Shown: in pieces, positions 9,258 to 17,648 of the stretch | How positions within the stretch are numbered: the first letter of the stretch is position 1 | How the letters are laid out: the number at the start of each line of letters is the position of its first letter | Origin: Sulfurovum sp. 16-42-52 | GTDB taxonomy: Bacteria; Campylobacterota; Campylobacteria; Campylobacterales; Sulfurovaceae | Assembly: GCA_002281755.1 (NCBI GenBank) | Contig: NCHB01000016.1 | Location: 1-37,807, forward strand | Direction: 5' to 3' | Length of the DNA: 37,807 nucleotides | Notes under the pieces: generated by a model | The model's database searches: none | Told to the model about the DNA's origin: nothing | What the model saw: only the letters and a program-made list of their open reading frames with translations | Program-made: the position numbers and the translations under genes

Positions 9258-10397
9258 CTACTTCATCGCTTCATAAACAGCCAAAGCCTGTTTATGTTCT
9301 TTGACATCATGACATCGCACAATGCTTGCGCCATTCTCAACAGCTTTAAGATGCAGTGCCAATGTGCCTGCCAAACGCTCTTGTACAGGAGTGGGAATGA
9401 TTTTATCGATCATCGATTTTCTGCTTCCACCTACGAGTACTTCACAGCCAAATACTTTAAAATGTGCCATATGCCTAAGAAGTGTCAGGTTATGCTCTAA
9501 CGTTTTGCCAAACCCTAAACCCACATCAAGGATGATATTTTCACGAGCCAACCCCAAAGCTTCACATCTGGCAATGCGCTCCTCAAAAAACTGACTCACC
9601 TCCACTACGACATCTTCGTACTGTGGTGCAACCTGCATATTTTGAGGTGTGCCCTGCATATGCATGATACAGAGTTTTGCATTGTATTTCACCGCAAGAG
9701 TGATGATAGCGGTATGACTTGCACCGCTGATGTCATTGATGAGCCTAAATCCGCTTTGTAGTGCATACTCTACCACCAAAGGTGTGGTACTATCGACAGA
9801 AAATACTGCATTTTCATGTAAGCTCTCTGCCTTAATCACATCACAAATAGGCTTCATTCGCGCCATCTCCGCCTCTTGGCTCACTTCTGCTGCCCCAGGA
9901 CGGGATGAGACTGCCCCGATGTCTATGATATCTGCACCGTCGTGTATCATCTGCTTGATTTGCACCCCCGCATCACCGGCAACAAAACGGCTTGCTGCGT
10001 AAAAACTGTCATCATTTGCATTGATAATACCCATAATGCGTGGTGGAAAGTGTGGAATATGGAGATGTTTTTTAAGCTCCAACGCAAACGTTTTGAGTCC
10101 AAAAGGCTGTACTAACTCTTTTTTGCAGAGTATCTCTATCTGTTTTCGCGTTCCCATCAAAAGACAGTCATAACTGGGCTTTTCGCAGAGTATCACCCCT
10201 GAGGGCACAGCTAAGTCAGCTCCGATACTAAGTGCATCTTGCTTAAGTATGTTGGCTGCAGGTGTTTTAAGATCTTTGATCAAAAAACAAAGCGTCTGCA
10301 TTTTCTTTGCCATAATACTCACCCCGCCACTCTCAACACCCAGCACTTTCAGTGCAGCTTTTTTATCCGAGATATTTCCAAGTTGATACAGATACAT
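9258..10397 (-). CDS. folP: Dihydropteroate synthase
   Basis: It condenses 6-hydroxymethyl-dihydropterin pyrophosphate with p-aminobenzoate in folate synthesis. The core TIM barrel starts at IMGIINANDDSF, followed by GADIIDIGAVSSRPGA, DSTTPLVVEYAL, NDISG, IMHMQGTP and GSRKS. At 379 aa it has a roughly 110-residue N-terminal extension compared with E. coli FolP, a known feature of Campylobacterota enzymes. AAGGAG lies nine bases upstream of the ATG at 10397. Confidence 0.95.
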   Translation of the reverse strand: MYLYQLGNISDKKAALKVLGVESGGVSIMAKKMQTLCFLIKDLKTPAANILKQDALSIGADLAVPSGVILCEKPSYDCLLMGTRKQIEILCKKELVQPFGLKTFALELKKHLHIPHFPPRIMGIINANDDSFYAASRFVAGDAGVQIKQMIHDGADIIDIGAVSSRPGAAEVSQEAEMARMKPICDVIKAESLHENAVFSVDSTTPLVVEYALQSGFRLINDISGASHTAIITLAVKYNAKLCIMHMQGTPQNMQVAPQYEDVVVEVSQFFEERIARCEALGLARENIILDVGLGFGKTLEHNLTLLRHMAHFKVFGCEVLVGGSRKSMIDKIIPTPVQERLAGTLALHLKAVENGASIVRCHDVKEHKQALAVYEAMK

Positions 10398-10418
10398 GCG
10401 AAACGCTCCTTGGGACTT

Positions 10419-11111
10419 TTATCGTTTTTTTCTTGCCAACAGTTTGAGCAAGAGCGTAGTCAGTACAAACACAGGCGGAGAGCCTACATCCAAAGCCATG
10501 AACGCCTGCGAAAAGAGATTCAGCGTTTTTTCATCCAAGTCAAATTGCCCTGATGTCATAGCCTCTTTTCCGATATATTCAACCACCGATTTCATCGCTT
10601 TGGCATCGGTACGCTTTTGTGTTTGAACAAATGCATATACCGTACCCAATGAGAGCCCCGATACATTTAACTCCGTTACTGCTTGGGTTTTGTGTTCTGC
10701 CAACACCACGATGGGCAGACGCGAACGAATGGTATCGAGTATGGTTGCCTTATGCGGCGTGATTAGAATAAACTCTTTTTTAGGTGGAGGCTCTTCAAGC
10801 ACTTTAAGCAGTTTATTTTGAACCACGGAAGAAAAAGCATTGGCAGCAAGGATGATGATCGTGACCTCTTCACTTGCCATATAGGCTTTTTCAACCGCAA
10901 GCCTTGCATCATCCACAGAAAATGTCTCTTTTTCTGTCACAATCCTGTGAACATAAGGTGGACAGCTTTCCTGCGACCCATCGCTGGATGGTTCAGAAAG
11001 GAGACTGGGTGAGAGAATCTCGATGATACTCTCATCACTTCGCAGCGCCTCAAGTGAGGCTAGCGTTTTTTCAATCTCTACACTGATAATAACTTGACTG
11101 TGCAGGGTCAT
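10419..11111 (-). CDS. holB: DNA polymerase III subunit delta'
   Basis: The clamp-loader delta prime subunit. The 230-aa form is short compared with E. coli (334 aa), as in Helicobacter. NKLLKVLEEPPPKKEFILIT is the diagnostic AAA+ sensor region (L-K-x-L-E-E-P-P), followed by TIRSRLPIV. There is no Walker A motif, as expected for delta prime. The start overlaps the hobA end by 4 bp. The window also encodes delta (holA) at 30779. Confidence 0.9.
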   Translation of the reverse strand: MTLHSQVIISVEIEKTLASLEALRSDESIIEILSPSLLSEPSSDGSQESCPPYVHRIVTEKETFSVDDARLAVEKAYMASEEVTIIILAANAFSSVVQNKLLKVLEEPPPKKEFILITPHKATILDTIRSRLPIVVLAEHKTQAVTELNVSGLSLGTVYAFVQTQKRTDAKAMKSVVEYIGKEAMTSGQFDLDEKTLNLFSQAFMALDVGSPPVFVLTTLLLKLLARKKR

Positions 11112-11656
11112 GATTCGAAATCTAAGTCACCAAAAAGTGCGGCAGAAAGGGTATTGTCAAAAAGTTTAAAGAGTTGCAGGAGTTTGATATCGAGCAGTTT
11201 GTCGCTACTACGAAGTGCAAAACTGTTTTGCACCTCTTCATCCATGATCCAAAGAAAACTGTCATCATTACGATACGCCATTTTGGTGTAGGGATGGTCT
11301 CCTCTTCCGATATACCAGATATAATATCCATTGGGATACGAAATATCGAGCATATCTTCAACAAGTTGCAACTCCTGTGTGGACTTCATGAGAGTCAAAG
11401 AGGGAAAACAGTTATGAAGCAGATAAAAAGGCAAAAGTGGTCTGTTTTTCTTAACATCATTGATGTGTGTCACCATATATTTGGCAAACCACTCATGGGC
11501 TTCATCGGTCACAATCAAAGCCGTTTTACCTTCAATGCTTTGAGAGATGGCACTTTTTGCTAAAGGGGCCCACTCGTAACGGTACTCTTCCATCCATGAA
11601 AAAGAAGAATCCTCCTCACGAATGTTCTCAAGTGTCCACTTTAGAAATTGTTTCAT
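11108..11656 (-). CDS. hobA: DnaA-binding initiation factor HobA
   Basis: A 182-aa homologue of Helicobacter pylori HobA, a SIS-like-fold tetramer that binds DnaA domain I and promotes orisome assembly; it is functionally comparable to DiaA. Recognition rests on length, gene order next to holB and the conserved C-terminal stretch LLDIKLLQLFKLFDN, with SFLWIMDEE before it. The family is restricted to Campylobacterota, so this gene fixes the taxon. It begins 4 bp after lysC and overlaps holB by 4 bp. Confidence 0.9.
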   Translation of the reverse strand: MKQFLKWTLENIREEDSSFSWMEEYRYEWAPLAKSAISQSIEGKTALIVTDEAHEWFAKYMVTHINDVKKNRPLLPFYLLHNCFPSLTLMKSTQELQLVEDMLDISYPNGYYIWYIGRGDHPYTKMAYRNDDSFLWIMDEEVQNSFALRSSDKLLDIKLLQLFKLFDNTLSAALFGDLDFES

Positions 11657-11660
11657 CGCT

Positions 11661-12866
11661 TTATTTGTCTAACTCGTAAGCATCATGAAGCGCACGTATG
11701 GCTAGCTCTCCATACTGCTCGTCTATCACCATAGAGACTTTTATTTCAGACGTTGATATCATCTGGATATTGATACCGTTTTTTGCCAAGGCAGAAAATG
11801 CCGTAGCTGCTACACCCGAATGAGACTTCATCCCTACACCGACAACAGAGACTTTGCACACATGCCCGTCAACATCCATACCCTGAATATCATGGTCAAA
11901 ACTCTCCATGACTCTCTTGGCATTAAGATGTTCGCTTTGAGGCACGGTAAACCCAAGGTTTGTTGTACCATCTGTGCCCACGTTTTGGATGATCATATCG
12001 ACATTGATATGCTCTTGTGCCAACATCGTAAAGATCTCAGCTGCGATGCCTGGTCTATCTGAAACACCTCTAAGTGTTACTCTTGCCTGATTTTTATCGA
12101 GTACCACACCCGATACCAATACTTCTTCCATGTTGTCACTCTCCTCTGTTATCAATGTACCTTCATTATCTGAAAAACTGCTTTTGGCGTAGAGCTTTAT
12201 GTTTAACTTTTTTGCCAACTCCACCGAACGGTTCTGCAACACTTTTGCCCCAAGTGATGAAAGTTCAAGCATTTCATCATAGGAGATGGTATCAAGTTTC
12301 TTTGCTTTTGGCTCGATGCGCGGATCAGTGGTGTAGATACCGTCTACATCGGAGTAAATCTCGCACTGATCTGCTTTGAGTGCACCGGCTAGAGCAACCG
12401 CAGAAAGGTCAGAACCACCACGCCCTAGCGTCGTGACCGAACCGTCTTTGTTGATGCCCTGAAATCCTGCCACAATGACGATTTTGCCTTCTTGAATCGC
12501 AGCAAACATCGCAGAAGGATCAATCGACTCAATCCGTGCATACGTATGCACATCATCGGTAACGATACCCGCTTGACGTCCCGACATGGCAACCGCATCA
12601 AACCCTTTTGCCTGCAAAGCAATAGAAAGCAGTGCTGCGGTGACTCTTTCACCAGAGCTCAAGAGCATATCCATCTCTTTTTTAGCAGGTGTCGGCGTAA
12701 AATGTTCTGCAAAGCTTATGAGCTTGTTGGTCTCGCCGCTCATGGCTGAGACGACCACCACGATATCTTGCCCTGCCTCTCTTGCCTTTATCACACGATT
12801 GGCAACGTTTTCAATACGTTCCAAATCGCCTACACTTGTACCGCCATACTTATGTACAACCAACAT
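11661..12866 (-). CDS. lysC: Aspartate kinase
   Basis: It phosphorylates aspartate, the first step towards lysine/diaminopimelate, threonine and methionine. The N-terminal kinase domain begins at VHKYGGTSVG and contains GFQGINKDG and TTLGRGGSDLSAVALA. Two ACT domains follow (about residues 260-400), with GVSDRPGIAA and NIQMISTSEIKVS, which give allosteric feedback. The start is placed at ATG 12866 (MLVVHKYGG), with AGAGAG just before it; in-frame upstream codons come from a repeat element. Its 5' leader contains one copy of the structured 83-bp repeat. Confidence 0.95.
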   Translation of the reverse strand: MLVVHKYGGTSVGDLERIENVANRVIKAREAGQDIVVVVSAMSGETNKLISFAEHFTPTPAKKEMDMLLSSGERVTAALLSIALQAKGFDAVAMSGRQAGIVTDDVHTYARIESIDPSAMFAAIQEGKIVIVAGFQGINKDGSVTTLGRGGSDLSAVALAGALKADQCEIYSDVDGIYTTDPRIEPKAKKLDTISYDEMLELSSLGAKVLQNRSVELAKKLNIKLYAKSSFSDNEGTLITEESDNMEEVLVSGVVLDKNQARVTLRGVSDRPGIAAEIFTMLAQEHINVDMIIQNVGTDGTTNLGFTVPQSEHLNAKRVMESFDHDIQGMDVDGHVCKVSVVGVGMKSHSGVAATAFSALAKNGINIQMISTSEIKVSMVIDEQYGELAIRALHDAYELDK

Positions 12867-12888
12867 CTCTCTAACCTTTTTTATTTGA

Positions 12889-12971
12889 TATAACGCTTTA
12901 TTGGGCAAGCCCAAAAAGCTGCGTTGTCACTAGGACTGCTTCAGCAGCAGACTCATGCGACTGGTCGCATC
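12889..12971. repeat. Structured repeat, copy 1 (lysC-proximal)
   Basis: An 83-bp unit repeated 98 bp away at 12987-13069. It holds a hairpin with arms TTGGGC (12901-12906) and GCCCAA (12909-12914), extended by AACGC/GCGTT, and a second hairpin ATGCGA-CTGG-TCGCAT (12955-12970). If the -10 box at 12985-12990 is used, this copy lies in the untranslated leader of lysC. Confidence 0.8.
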
Positions 12972-12984
12972 TTTACATTTTTGA

Positions 12985-12990
12985 ATTATA
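12985..12990 (-). promoter_or_regulatory. -10 box for lysC operon
   Basis: TATAAT on the minus strand, positioned between the two repeat copies and overlapping the edge of copy 2. It predicts a lysC leader of about 110 nt that includes repeat copy 1. Confidence 0.45.
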
Positions 12991-13069
12991 ACGCTTATTG
13001 GGTAAAACCCAAAAAGCTGCGTTGTCACTAGGACTGCCTCAGCAGCAGGCTCATGCGACTGGTCGCATC
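12987..13069. repeat. Structured repeat, copy 2 (rppH-proximal)
   Basis: This second copy differs from copy 1 at only a few positions. The first hairpin arms are TTGGGT (12998-13003) and ACCCAA (13007-13012): a C-to-T change in one arm is matched by G-to-A in the other, so pairing is kept. The terminal hairpin ATGCGA-CTGG-TCGCAT (13053-13068) is identical. It resembles REP- or MITE-like dispersed elements. Confidence 0.8.
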
Positions 13070-13078
13070 GTAAACTGT

Positions 13079-13552
13079 TTAAATTAAACCTTCTTCTTTA
13101 AAATAGTCAATCACCCTGCGATAGACTTTTCGTTTAAAGTAGGTCACCTTTTTGAACAACTCTTCATACTCTACAAAGGCATACTCTTCAAACTCTGGGA
13201 TATCATACGCTTCCAGATTGATGGTTGCACTTTCTTTGAGACGCACCAAAAAATACTTTTGGGTCTGTCCGTCAAACGGATAGGTTTTGCCTCGGGATTT
13301 TTTAGGAAAATCGTAGGTAATCCACTCAGGGAACTCTCCCAATACTTCTACATGATTACAACCTATCTCTTCAAGCAATTCCCGCTTCAGGGCTTCTCTG
13401 GGTGTTTCGCCTTCATCGATGCCCCCTTGCGGAAACTGCCACGCATTCTTAATATCACTCCTGTGTGCGACAAAAAACTCACACTTATCTGGATATTTGG
13501 AAGAGAGTATTACAGCTGCAACATTTGGCCTATAGGTCTTTTTTGTTTGCAT
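13079..13552 (-). CDS. rppH: RNA pyrophosphohydrolase (Nudix)
   Basis: It removes pyrophosphate from 5' triphosphate mRNA ends or related dinucleoside polyphosphates, priming RNA decay. The Nudix box (GX5EX7REUXEEXGU) is intact at about residues 43-65: GGIDEGETPREA, then RELLEEIG. AWQFPQGG precedes it, as in all RppH/NudH proteins. The start is taken at MQTKKTYRPNVAAV (157 aa), matching the family N-terminus, with a weak GAG seven bases upstream; ATG 13564 is an alternative. It is divergent from hemW. Confidence 0.9.
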   Translation of the reverse strand: MQTKKTYRPNVAAVILSSKYPDKCEFFVAHRSDIKNAWQFPQGGIDEGETPREALKRELLEEIGCNHVEVLGEFPEWITYDFPKKSRGKTYPFDGQTQKYFLVRLKESATINLEAYDIPEFEEYAFVEYEELFKKVTYFKRKVYRRVIDYFKEEGLI

Positions 13553-13617
13553 ACTTTTACTCATTTCATTCAAACTAACTATATTTTTTTCTAGTATTAT
13601 TCTACCAAAAATGTGGT

Positions 13618-13623
13618 TATAAT
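13618..13623 (+). promoter_or_regulatory. -10 box for hemW-tatBC-queA run
   Basis: TATAAT about 35 bp upstream of the hemW TTG start, in the gap between divergent rppH and hemW. No -35 box is obvious, as is usual in Campylobacterota. Confidence 0.45.
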
Positions 13624-13657
13624 CATTTGAAACCATCCCAAAAAGCGAGAAAATGAT

Positions 13658-14713
13658 TTGTTAGCCTACATCCACATCCCCTACTGCGATTCAAAATGTC
13701 ACTACTGTAGTTTTAATACCTACGTGGACAAATTTGACACCCAAAGCCGATACATGAAAGCACTGTACAAACAGCTCTCCTTTGAACTGGAACGCTTTGG
13801 GGCAACACCCCGGAGTATCGAAACACTGTTTATCGGCGGTGGCACTCCTTCGACGGTTTCGCCTGAACTCTACGCACCCATTTTTACCCTTTTAGAGCCT
13901 TATTTGCAGGAAAATGCAGAGATCACCACAGAAGCAAACCCAAATTCAGCCAGCAGGTCTTGGCTTTCAGGCATGAAAAATCTTGGTGTGAACCGTGTGA
14001 GTTTTGGCGTGCAGAGTTTTAATGCCCAAAAGCTCAAAGCCCTCAACCGCGCGCACAACCCAGAGCAAGCCAAAGAAGCCATCCTGCATGCCAAAGAACT
14101 GGGGTTTGAGCATCTTTCACTGGATCTGATTTACAACTATCAGGGAGATACCAAAACCTTACTCCTTCATGACATCAATGAGGCATTTACTTTGCCCATA
14201 GACCACATCTCTGCTTACGAACTCACCATAGAAGAGGGTACAAAGTTTTCACACACCCCAGAGGTCAGGCAAGAAGATGAAAATCTTGCTTTTTATGTCA
14301 CAGAGGAGATAGAAAAAAGAGGGTTTAAAGCGTATGAAATCTCTAATTTCGGCACCTATCAAAGCAGGCATAACCAAGGTTACTGGCACCTCAAAGACTA
14401 TATCGGTGCAGGTGCAGGTGCGGTAGGATTTCTCAAAGAAAAACGCTTTTATCCTCACACCGCGATTGAAGCCTATGTGTCAGACCCTTTTTACGCGACA
14501 GAAGAACATCTAAGCCAAGATGAACTGCTCACGGAAAAAATATTTTTGGGATTACGCAGTACAACGGGCATCGCAAAAACGCTTCTTACTGAGGCAATGA
14601 GACAAAAGGCGGAGTATCTGTGTCAAGAGAACAAACTCTCAAGTGATGCAACACATTACCGTAATACCAATTTCTTTCTCAGCGATGCCCTCGCACTCTA
14701 CATTTTAGGATAA
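13658..14713 (+). CDS. hemW: Radical SAM heme chaperone HemW
   Basis: A 351-aa radical SAM protein. Cys ligands C10, C14 and C17 (CDSKCHYC) bind the 4Fe-4S cluster, and IGGGTPS and SFGVQSFN are HemW/HemN signatures. HemW inserts heme into respiratory proteins and is often mislabelled as oxygen-independent coproporphyrinogen III oxidase. The start is TTG at 13658 (translated as Met), because the conserved AYIHIPYC follows directly. The next gene, tatB, starts 38 bp downstream. Confidence 0.93.
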   Translation: MLAYIHIPYCDSKCHYCSFNTYVDKFDTQSRYMKALYKQLSFELERFGATPRSIETLFIGGGTPSTVSPELYAPIFTLLEPYLQENAEITTEANPNSASRSWLSGMKNLGVNRVSFGVQSFNAQKLKALNRAHNPEQAKEAILHAKELGFEHLSLDLIYNYQGDTKTLLLHDINEAFTLPIDHISAYELTIEEGTKFSHTPEVRQEDENLAFYVTEEIEKRGFKAYEISNFGTYQSRHNQGYWHLKDYIGAGAGAVGFLKEKRFYPHTAIEAYVSDPFYATEEHLSQDELLTEKIFLGLRSTTGIAKTLLTEAMRQKAEYLCQENKLSSDATHYRNTNFFLSDALALYILG

Positions 14714-14751
14714 TTTGATAAAATACAGCAAATACTACGCAAAGGCTACCT

Positions 14752-15156
14752 ATGTTTGGCATCGGCTTTACCGAATTACTGCTTATCGCTATCATTGCTA
14801 TACTCTTTTTAGGTCCGGATAAGCTTCCTACTGCGCTTGTTGATATGGCGAAGTTCATCAAAAGCGTCAAAAAAACCATTGGGGAAGCAAAAAGCTCGCT
14901 TGAAGAAGAGATGAAGATAGCTGAACTCAAAGAAGAAGCACTCTCTTACAAAAAACAGCTTGATGAAGCAACCAATGAACTCAAAAATTTTAAAAATATA
15001 GACTTTGACTCCTTTGCAAACACCACCTATGAAACGGACATTTCCAAAGACGCTCCTCAACTTACAGAGCCGCTCACCACACAAATAGAACCTGAAAATG
15101 ACACAGTCACGTTTAAGAAAAAAGACAAAGCAGACGCATCCAAAGGGGAAGCATAA
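14752..15156 (+). CDS. tatB: Twin-arginine translocase subunit TatB
   Basis: A 134-aa membrane protein with the TatA/B hallmark: a short N-terminal helix (MFGIGFTELLLIAIIAILF), the hinge LGPDKLP, then an amphipathic helix and a charged coiled-coil tail. The FGIG start and the length favour TatB over TatA. It works with TatC to recognise twin-arginine signal peptides. The stop overlaps the tatC ATG by one base (TAATG). No tatA is in the window. Confidence 0.92.
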   Translation: MFGIGFTELLLIAIIAILFLGPDKLPTALVDMAKFIKSVKKTIGEAKSSLEEEMKIAELKEEALSYKKQLDEATNELKNFKNIDFDSFANTTYETDISKDAPQLTEPLTTQIEPENDTVTFKKKDKADASKGEA

Positions 15157-15935
15157 TGTTTAGCGAACTCAGACCCCATCTTGTAGAACTGCGAAAAAGA
15201 CTCGGACTTTCTGTACTATCAGTATTTATTGCATTTATGATTGCGTTTACCTTCCATGATGCCATACTGACATGGGTCACCGCCCCACTCAATGAAGCAC
15301 TTGCACAGGTTGCCCATCTTTCAAAAAAAGCTGCGGATGGCATGGTTACCACCCATCAAGTAGGCGGTGCTTTTTTTGTGGCACTTAAAGTCTCTTTTTT
15401 TGCTGCTCTCTTGGGTGCACTGCCCTTTATACTTTACCAGCTTTGGCTCTTTGTTGCACCAGGTCTGTATAACAATGAGAAAAAAATGATCCTTCCTTTT
15501 GTGCTCGGCGGAACGGTGATGTTTGTTGTGGGTGTCATGTTTTCTTACTATGTGGTGACACCTTTTGGATTTCAGTTTCTCATTGCTTTTGGCTCATTTC
15601 TCTATACACCGCTTATCAACATTGAAGACTATGTCGGATTTTTCACCAAGATGATGATGGGCTTTGGCATTGCGTTTGAGCTCCCTGTATTTGCCTACTT
15701 TTTGGCACTCTTAGGACTCGTTACAGACAAAACACTGAAAGATTTTTTTAAGTATGCCGTAGTGATTATCTTTGTGCTTGCTGCCATACTCACACCTCCG
15801 GATGTCTTGACACAACTTCTTATGGCTATACCCCTTGTAGTTTTGTACGGACTGTCTATTCTGATAGTCCGCATGGTCAATCCGCATAAAGAAGATGATG
15901 AGGTACCAGAAGATGAAAGCGACAAAGACGATTAG
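15156..15935 (+). CDS. tatC: Twin-arginine translocase subunit TatC
   Basis: A 259-aa polytopic inner-membrane protein with six predicted helices. Family motifs are HLVELRKRL near the N-terminus, LPFILYQLWLFVAPGLY, and a late ILTPPDVLTQLLMAIPL. It is the signal-peptide receptor of the Tat system. Substrates in this window include the RR-signal flavoprotein (31819) and the Rieske protein (33382). The acidic C-terminal tail is cytoplasmic. It is cotranscribed with tatB and queA (3-bp gap). Confidence 0.96.
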   Translation: MFSELRPHLVELRKRLGLSVLSVFIAFMIAFTFHDAILTWVTAPLNEALAQVAHLSKKAADGMVTTHQVGGAFFVALKVSFFAALLGALPFILYQLWLFVAPGLYNNEKKMILPFVLGGTVMFVVGVMFSYYVVTPFGFQFLIAFGSFLYTPLINIEDYVGFFTKMMMGFGIAFELPVFAYFLALLGLVTDKTLKDFFKYAVVIIFVLAAILTPPDVLTQLLMAIPLVVLYGLSILIVRMVNPHKEDDEVPEDESDKDD

Positions 15936-15938
15936 TTC

Positions 15939-16970
15939 ATGGATTTGCAGACGAAAAACTATGACTATATACTTCCCCCAGAGTATATAGCCACCACACC
16001 GGTTCACCCCCGAGACCATGCAAAACTTTTAGTGTATGACAGAAAAACCGATACCATTACCCACACCATCTTTAAAAATCTTTTAGACTTTATACCTGTA
16101 GAGTGTGCTGTTTTTCTCAATGATACCCGTGTAATCAAAGCACGTATTTTTGGGCACAAAAAACACACTCAACAGCAAGGCGGCGGAAAAGTAGAACTTC
16201 TTTTTAACAAGCCCCTTGATGCAGAACATTTTTTGGTGTTGATTAGAGGCAAAGTGCAGAGTGGCACAGAACTGTTGTTTGATGCAAATCTCTGTGCCAC
16301 TGTTACAAGTTGCAATGAGGATGGTACACGCATCGTTACTTTTTCCCAAAATGGTCAAACACTCCGCTTTGAAGAACTGGTGCTTATCTTGGATGAGATA
16401 GGGCATATACCGCTGCCACCGTATATGCAAAGAGAAGATAACAAAGAGGATGAAACAGACTATCAGACTCTCTTTGCCAAAAATGCAGGGGCAGTCGCTG
16501 CACCTACGGCATCCCTGCATTTTACACCTGAGCTTTTTGATGCACTGGGAAAAAAACACCCCACCCATACGCTCACACTGCACGTCGGAGCAGGCACGTT
16601 TAAACCCGTAGAGGCTGAAGCAATTTTAGATCATCCGATGCATGCAGAGTATTTTGATATTCCACCAACATCAGCAGCCATTTTAGAGAGTTCAACACCT
16701 ATTTTGGCGATCGGTACAACCGTGACAAGAACGATTGAGTATTTTGTACGAACAAAGAAAATACAGGGAGAGTGTGACCTTTTTTTGAACCCTGTAAATC
16801 CCCCACAAAGGGTCACCCACCTGCTCACTAATTTCCATTTGCCAAAAAGCACCCTCATCATGCTGGTTAGCGCTTTCATAGGAAGAGAAAAAACGTTACA
16901 ACTCTATAAAGAAGCGATAGAAAATCACTATCGATTTTTCTCTTATGGCGATGCGATGCTGATACTCTAA
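15939..16970 (+). CDS. queA: S-adenosylmethionine:tRNA ribosyltransferase-isomerase
   Basis: A 343-aa enzyme that makes epoxyqueuosine in tRNA by transferring the ribosyl moiety of SAM to 7-aminomethyl-7-deazaguanine. Typical motifs are YDYILPPEYIA at the N-terminus, FLNDTRVIKARI, GHIPLPPYM, AAPTASLHFT, HVGAGTFKPV and TNFHLPKSTL. The length matches the family. It sits between tatC and the lipoprotein genes with short spacers, so it shares their transcript. Confidence 0.95.
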   Translation: MDLQTKNYDYILPPEYIATTPVHPRDHAKLLVYDRKTDTITHTIFKNLLDFIPVECAVFLNDTRVIKARIFGHKKHTQQQGGGKVELLFNKPLDAEHFLVLIRGKVQSGTELLFDANLCATVTSCNEDGTRIVTFSQNGQTLRFEELVLILDEIGHIPLPPYMQREDNKEDETDYQTLFAKNAGAVAAPTASLHFTPELFDALGKKHPTHTLTLHVGAGTFKPVEAEAILDHPMHAEYFDIPPTSAAILESSTPILAIGTTVTRTIEYFVRTKKIQGECDLFLNPVNPPQRVTHLLTNFHLPKSTLIMLVSAFIGREKTLQLYKEAIENHYRFFSYGDAMLIL

Positions 16971-16976
16971 GGTGAA

Positions 16977-17627
16977 ATGATGAAAAACTTTTTATATACC
17001 ATGATGGCACTGTTGTATACGCTTTTGCTTTTTAGCGGATGCAGTGAATCCCAAAAGCCAGTGCCAAAACCCTACAGCTACCCCAATTATGATATCATCA
17101 AGCCTGACACCATCTGTAAACCCAACCGAAAAAACATTCAGGAACTTCTTGATTCTTATCTTGGCAAACCCTATGTGTGGGCAGAGGAAGGACCTGATGC
17201 CTTTGATTGTTCCGGACTGACTTACAACATTTACGGTTCTATGGGTATGGACATTCCGCGTGTAGCAAGAGAGCAAGCCAAAATGGGGAAAAAAGTTCCT
17301 TTTGAGCAACTGCATTACGGCGATTTGATCTTTTTTGGCTCAACAAACAAAAGAAGCACTCGCATCACCCACGTAGGTATCTATCTGGGTGGAGGATGGT
17401 TTGCGCATGCCAGCAGTAAGGACAGAAAAGTCACCATAAGCCATTTTGAAAAAGAACCTGTGTATGCAGAGCGTATGAAAGTCTGCAGACGGTATATGAG
17501 TAGAGATCAACGTGCCAAGTATATGAATTGTGACGTGCCTCTTAGAAAGATGAAAACAACAAGCACTGCCCATACAACACCGTGGAAAGCAGGTATGCGA
17601 CTACCCAAAAAAGCGGTACCACACTAG
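16977..17627 (+). CDS. NlpC/P60 lipoprotein peptidoglycan hydrolase
   Basis: A 216-aa lipoprotein with a lipobox ending at C22 (LLLFSGC). The NlpC/P60 domain has catalytic Cys78 (FDCSGL), His132 (ITHVGIYLG) and a third polar residue in WFAHAS. Such enzymes cut between D-Glu and diaminopimelate in stem peptides. It is followed 21 bp later by a paralogue with the same layout (KPYVWAEEGP and PYVWAEEGP; IPRVAREQA in both), an evident tandem duplication. Confidence 0.9.
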   Translation: MMKNFLYTMMALLYTLLLFSGCSESQKPVPKPYSYPNYDIIKPDTICKPNRKNIQELLDSYLGKPYVWAEEGPDAFDCSGLTYNIYGSMGMDIPRVAREQAKMGKKVPFEQLHYGDLIFFGSTNKRSTRITHVGIYLGGGWFAHASSKDRKVTISHFEKEPVYAERMKVCRRYMSRDQRAKYMNCDVPLRKMKTTSTAHTTPWKAGMRLPKKAVPH

Positions 17628-17648
17628 ATATTTGAGACGAAAAAGAGT

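Noticed and set aside
11122-11364. Alternative small frame within hobA
   Set aside because: Overlaps hobA in another frame; the hobA frame matches the Helicobacter protein in length and C-terminal motif.
12867-12914. N-terminal extension of LysC beginning GLPNKALYQIKK
   Set aside because: These codons come from the end of the repeat element; the conserved aspartate-kinase N-terminus begins at ATG 12866 with its own purine-rich site.
12867-13078. Lysine riboswitch or T-box leader upstream of lysC
   Set aside because: The leader is dominated by a repeated unit with simple hairpins; it lacks the length and the multi-helix junction of the lysine riboswitch and has no T-box sequence. The same unit also occurs upstream of the promoter.
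13658-14713. Oxygen-independent coproporphyrinogen III oxidase (HemN)
   Set aside because: The length (351 aa) and the single CxxxCxxC cluster with the HemW-type N-terminus fit the heme chaperone HemW; HemN is about 450 aa with an extra N-terminal region.
16083-16583. Minus-strand open frame inside queA
   Set aside because: Cys/Phe-rich translation with no domain, antisense to a clear queA; treated as a shadow frame.
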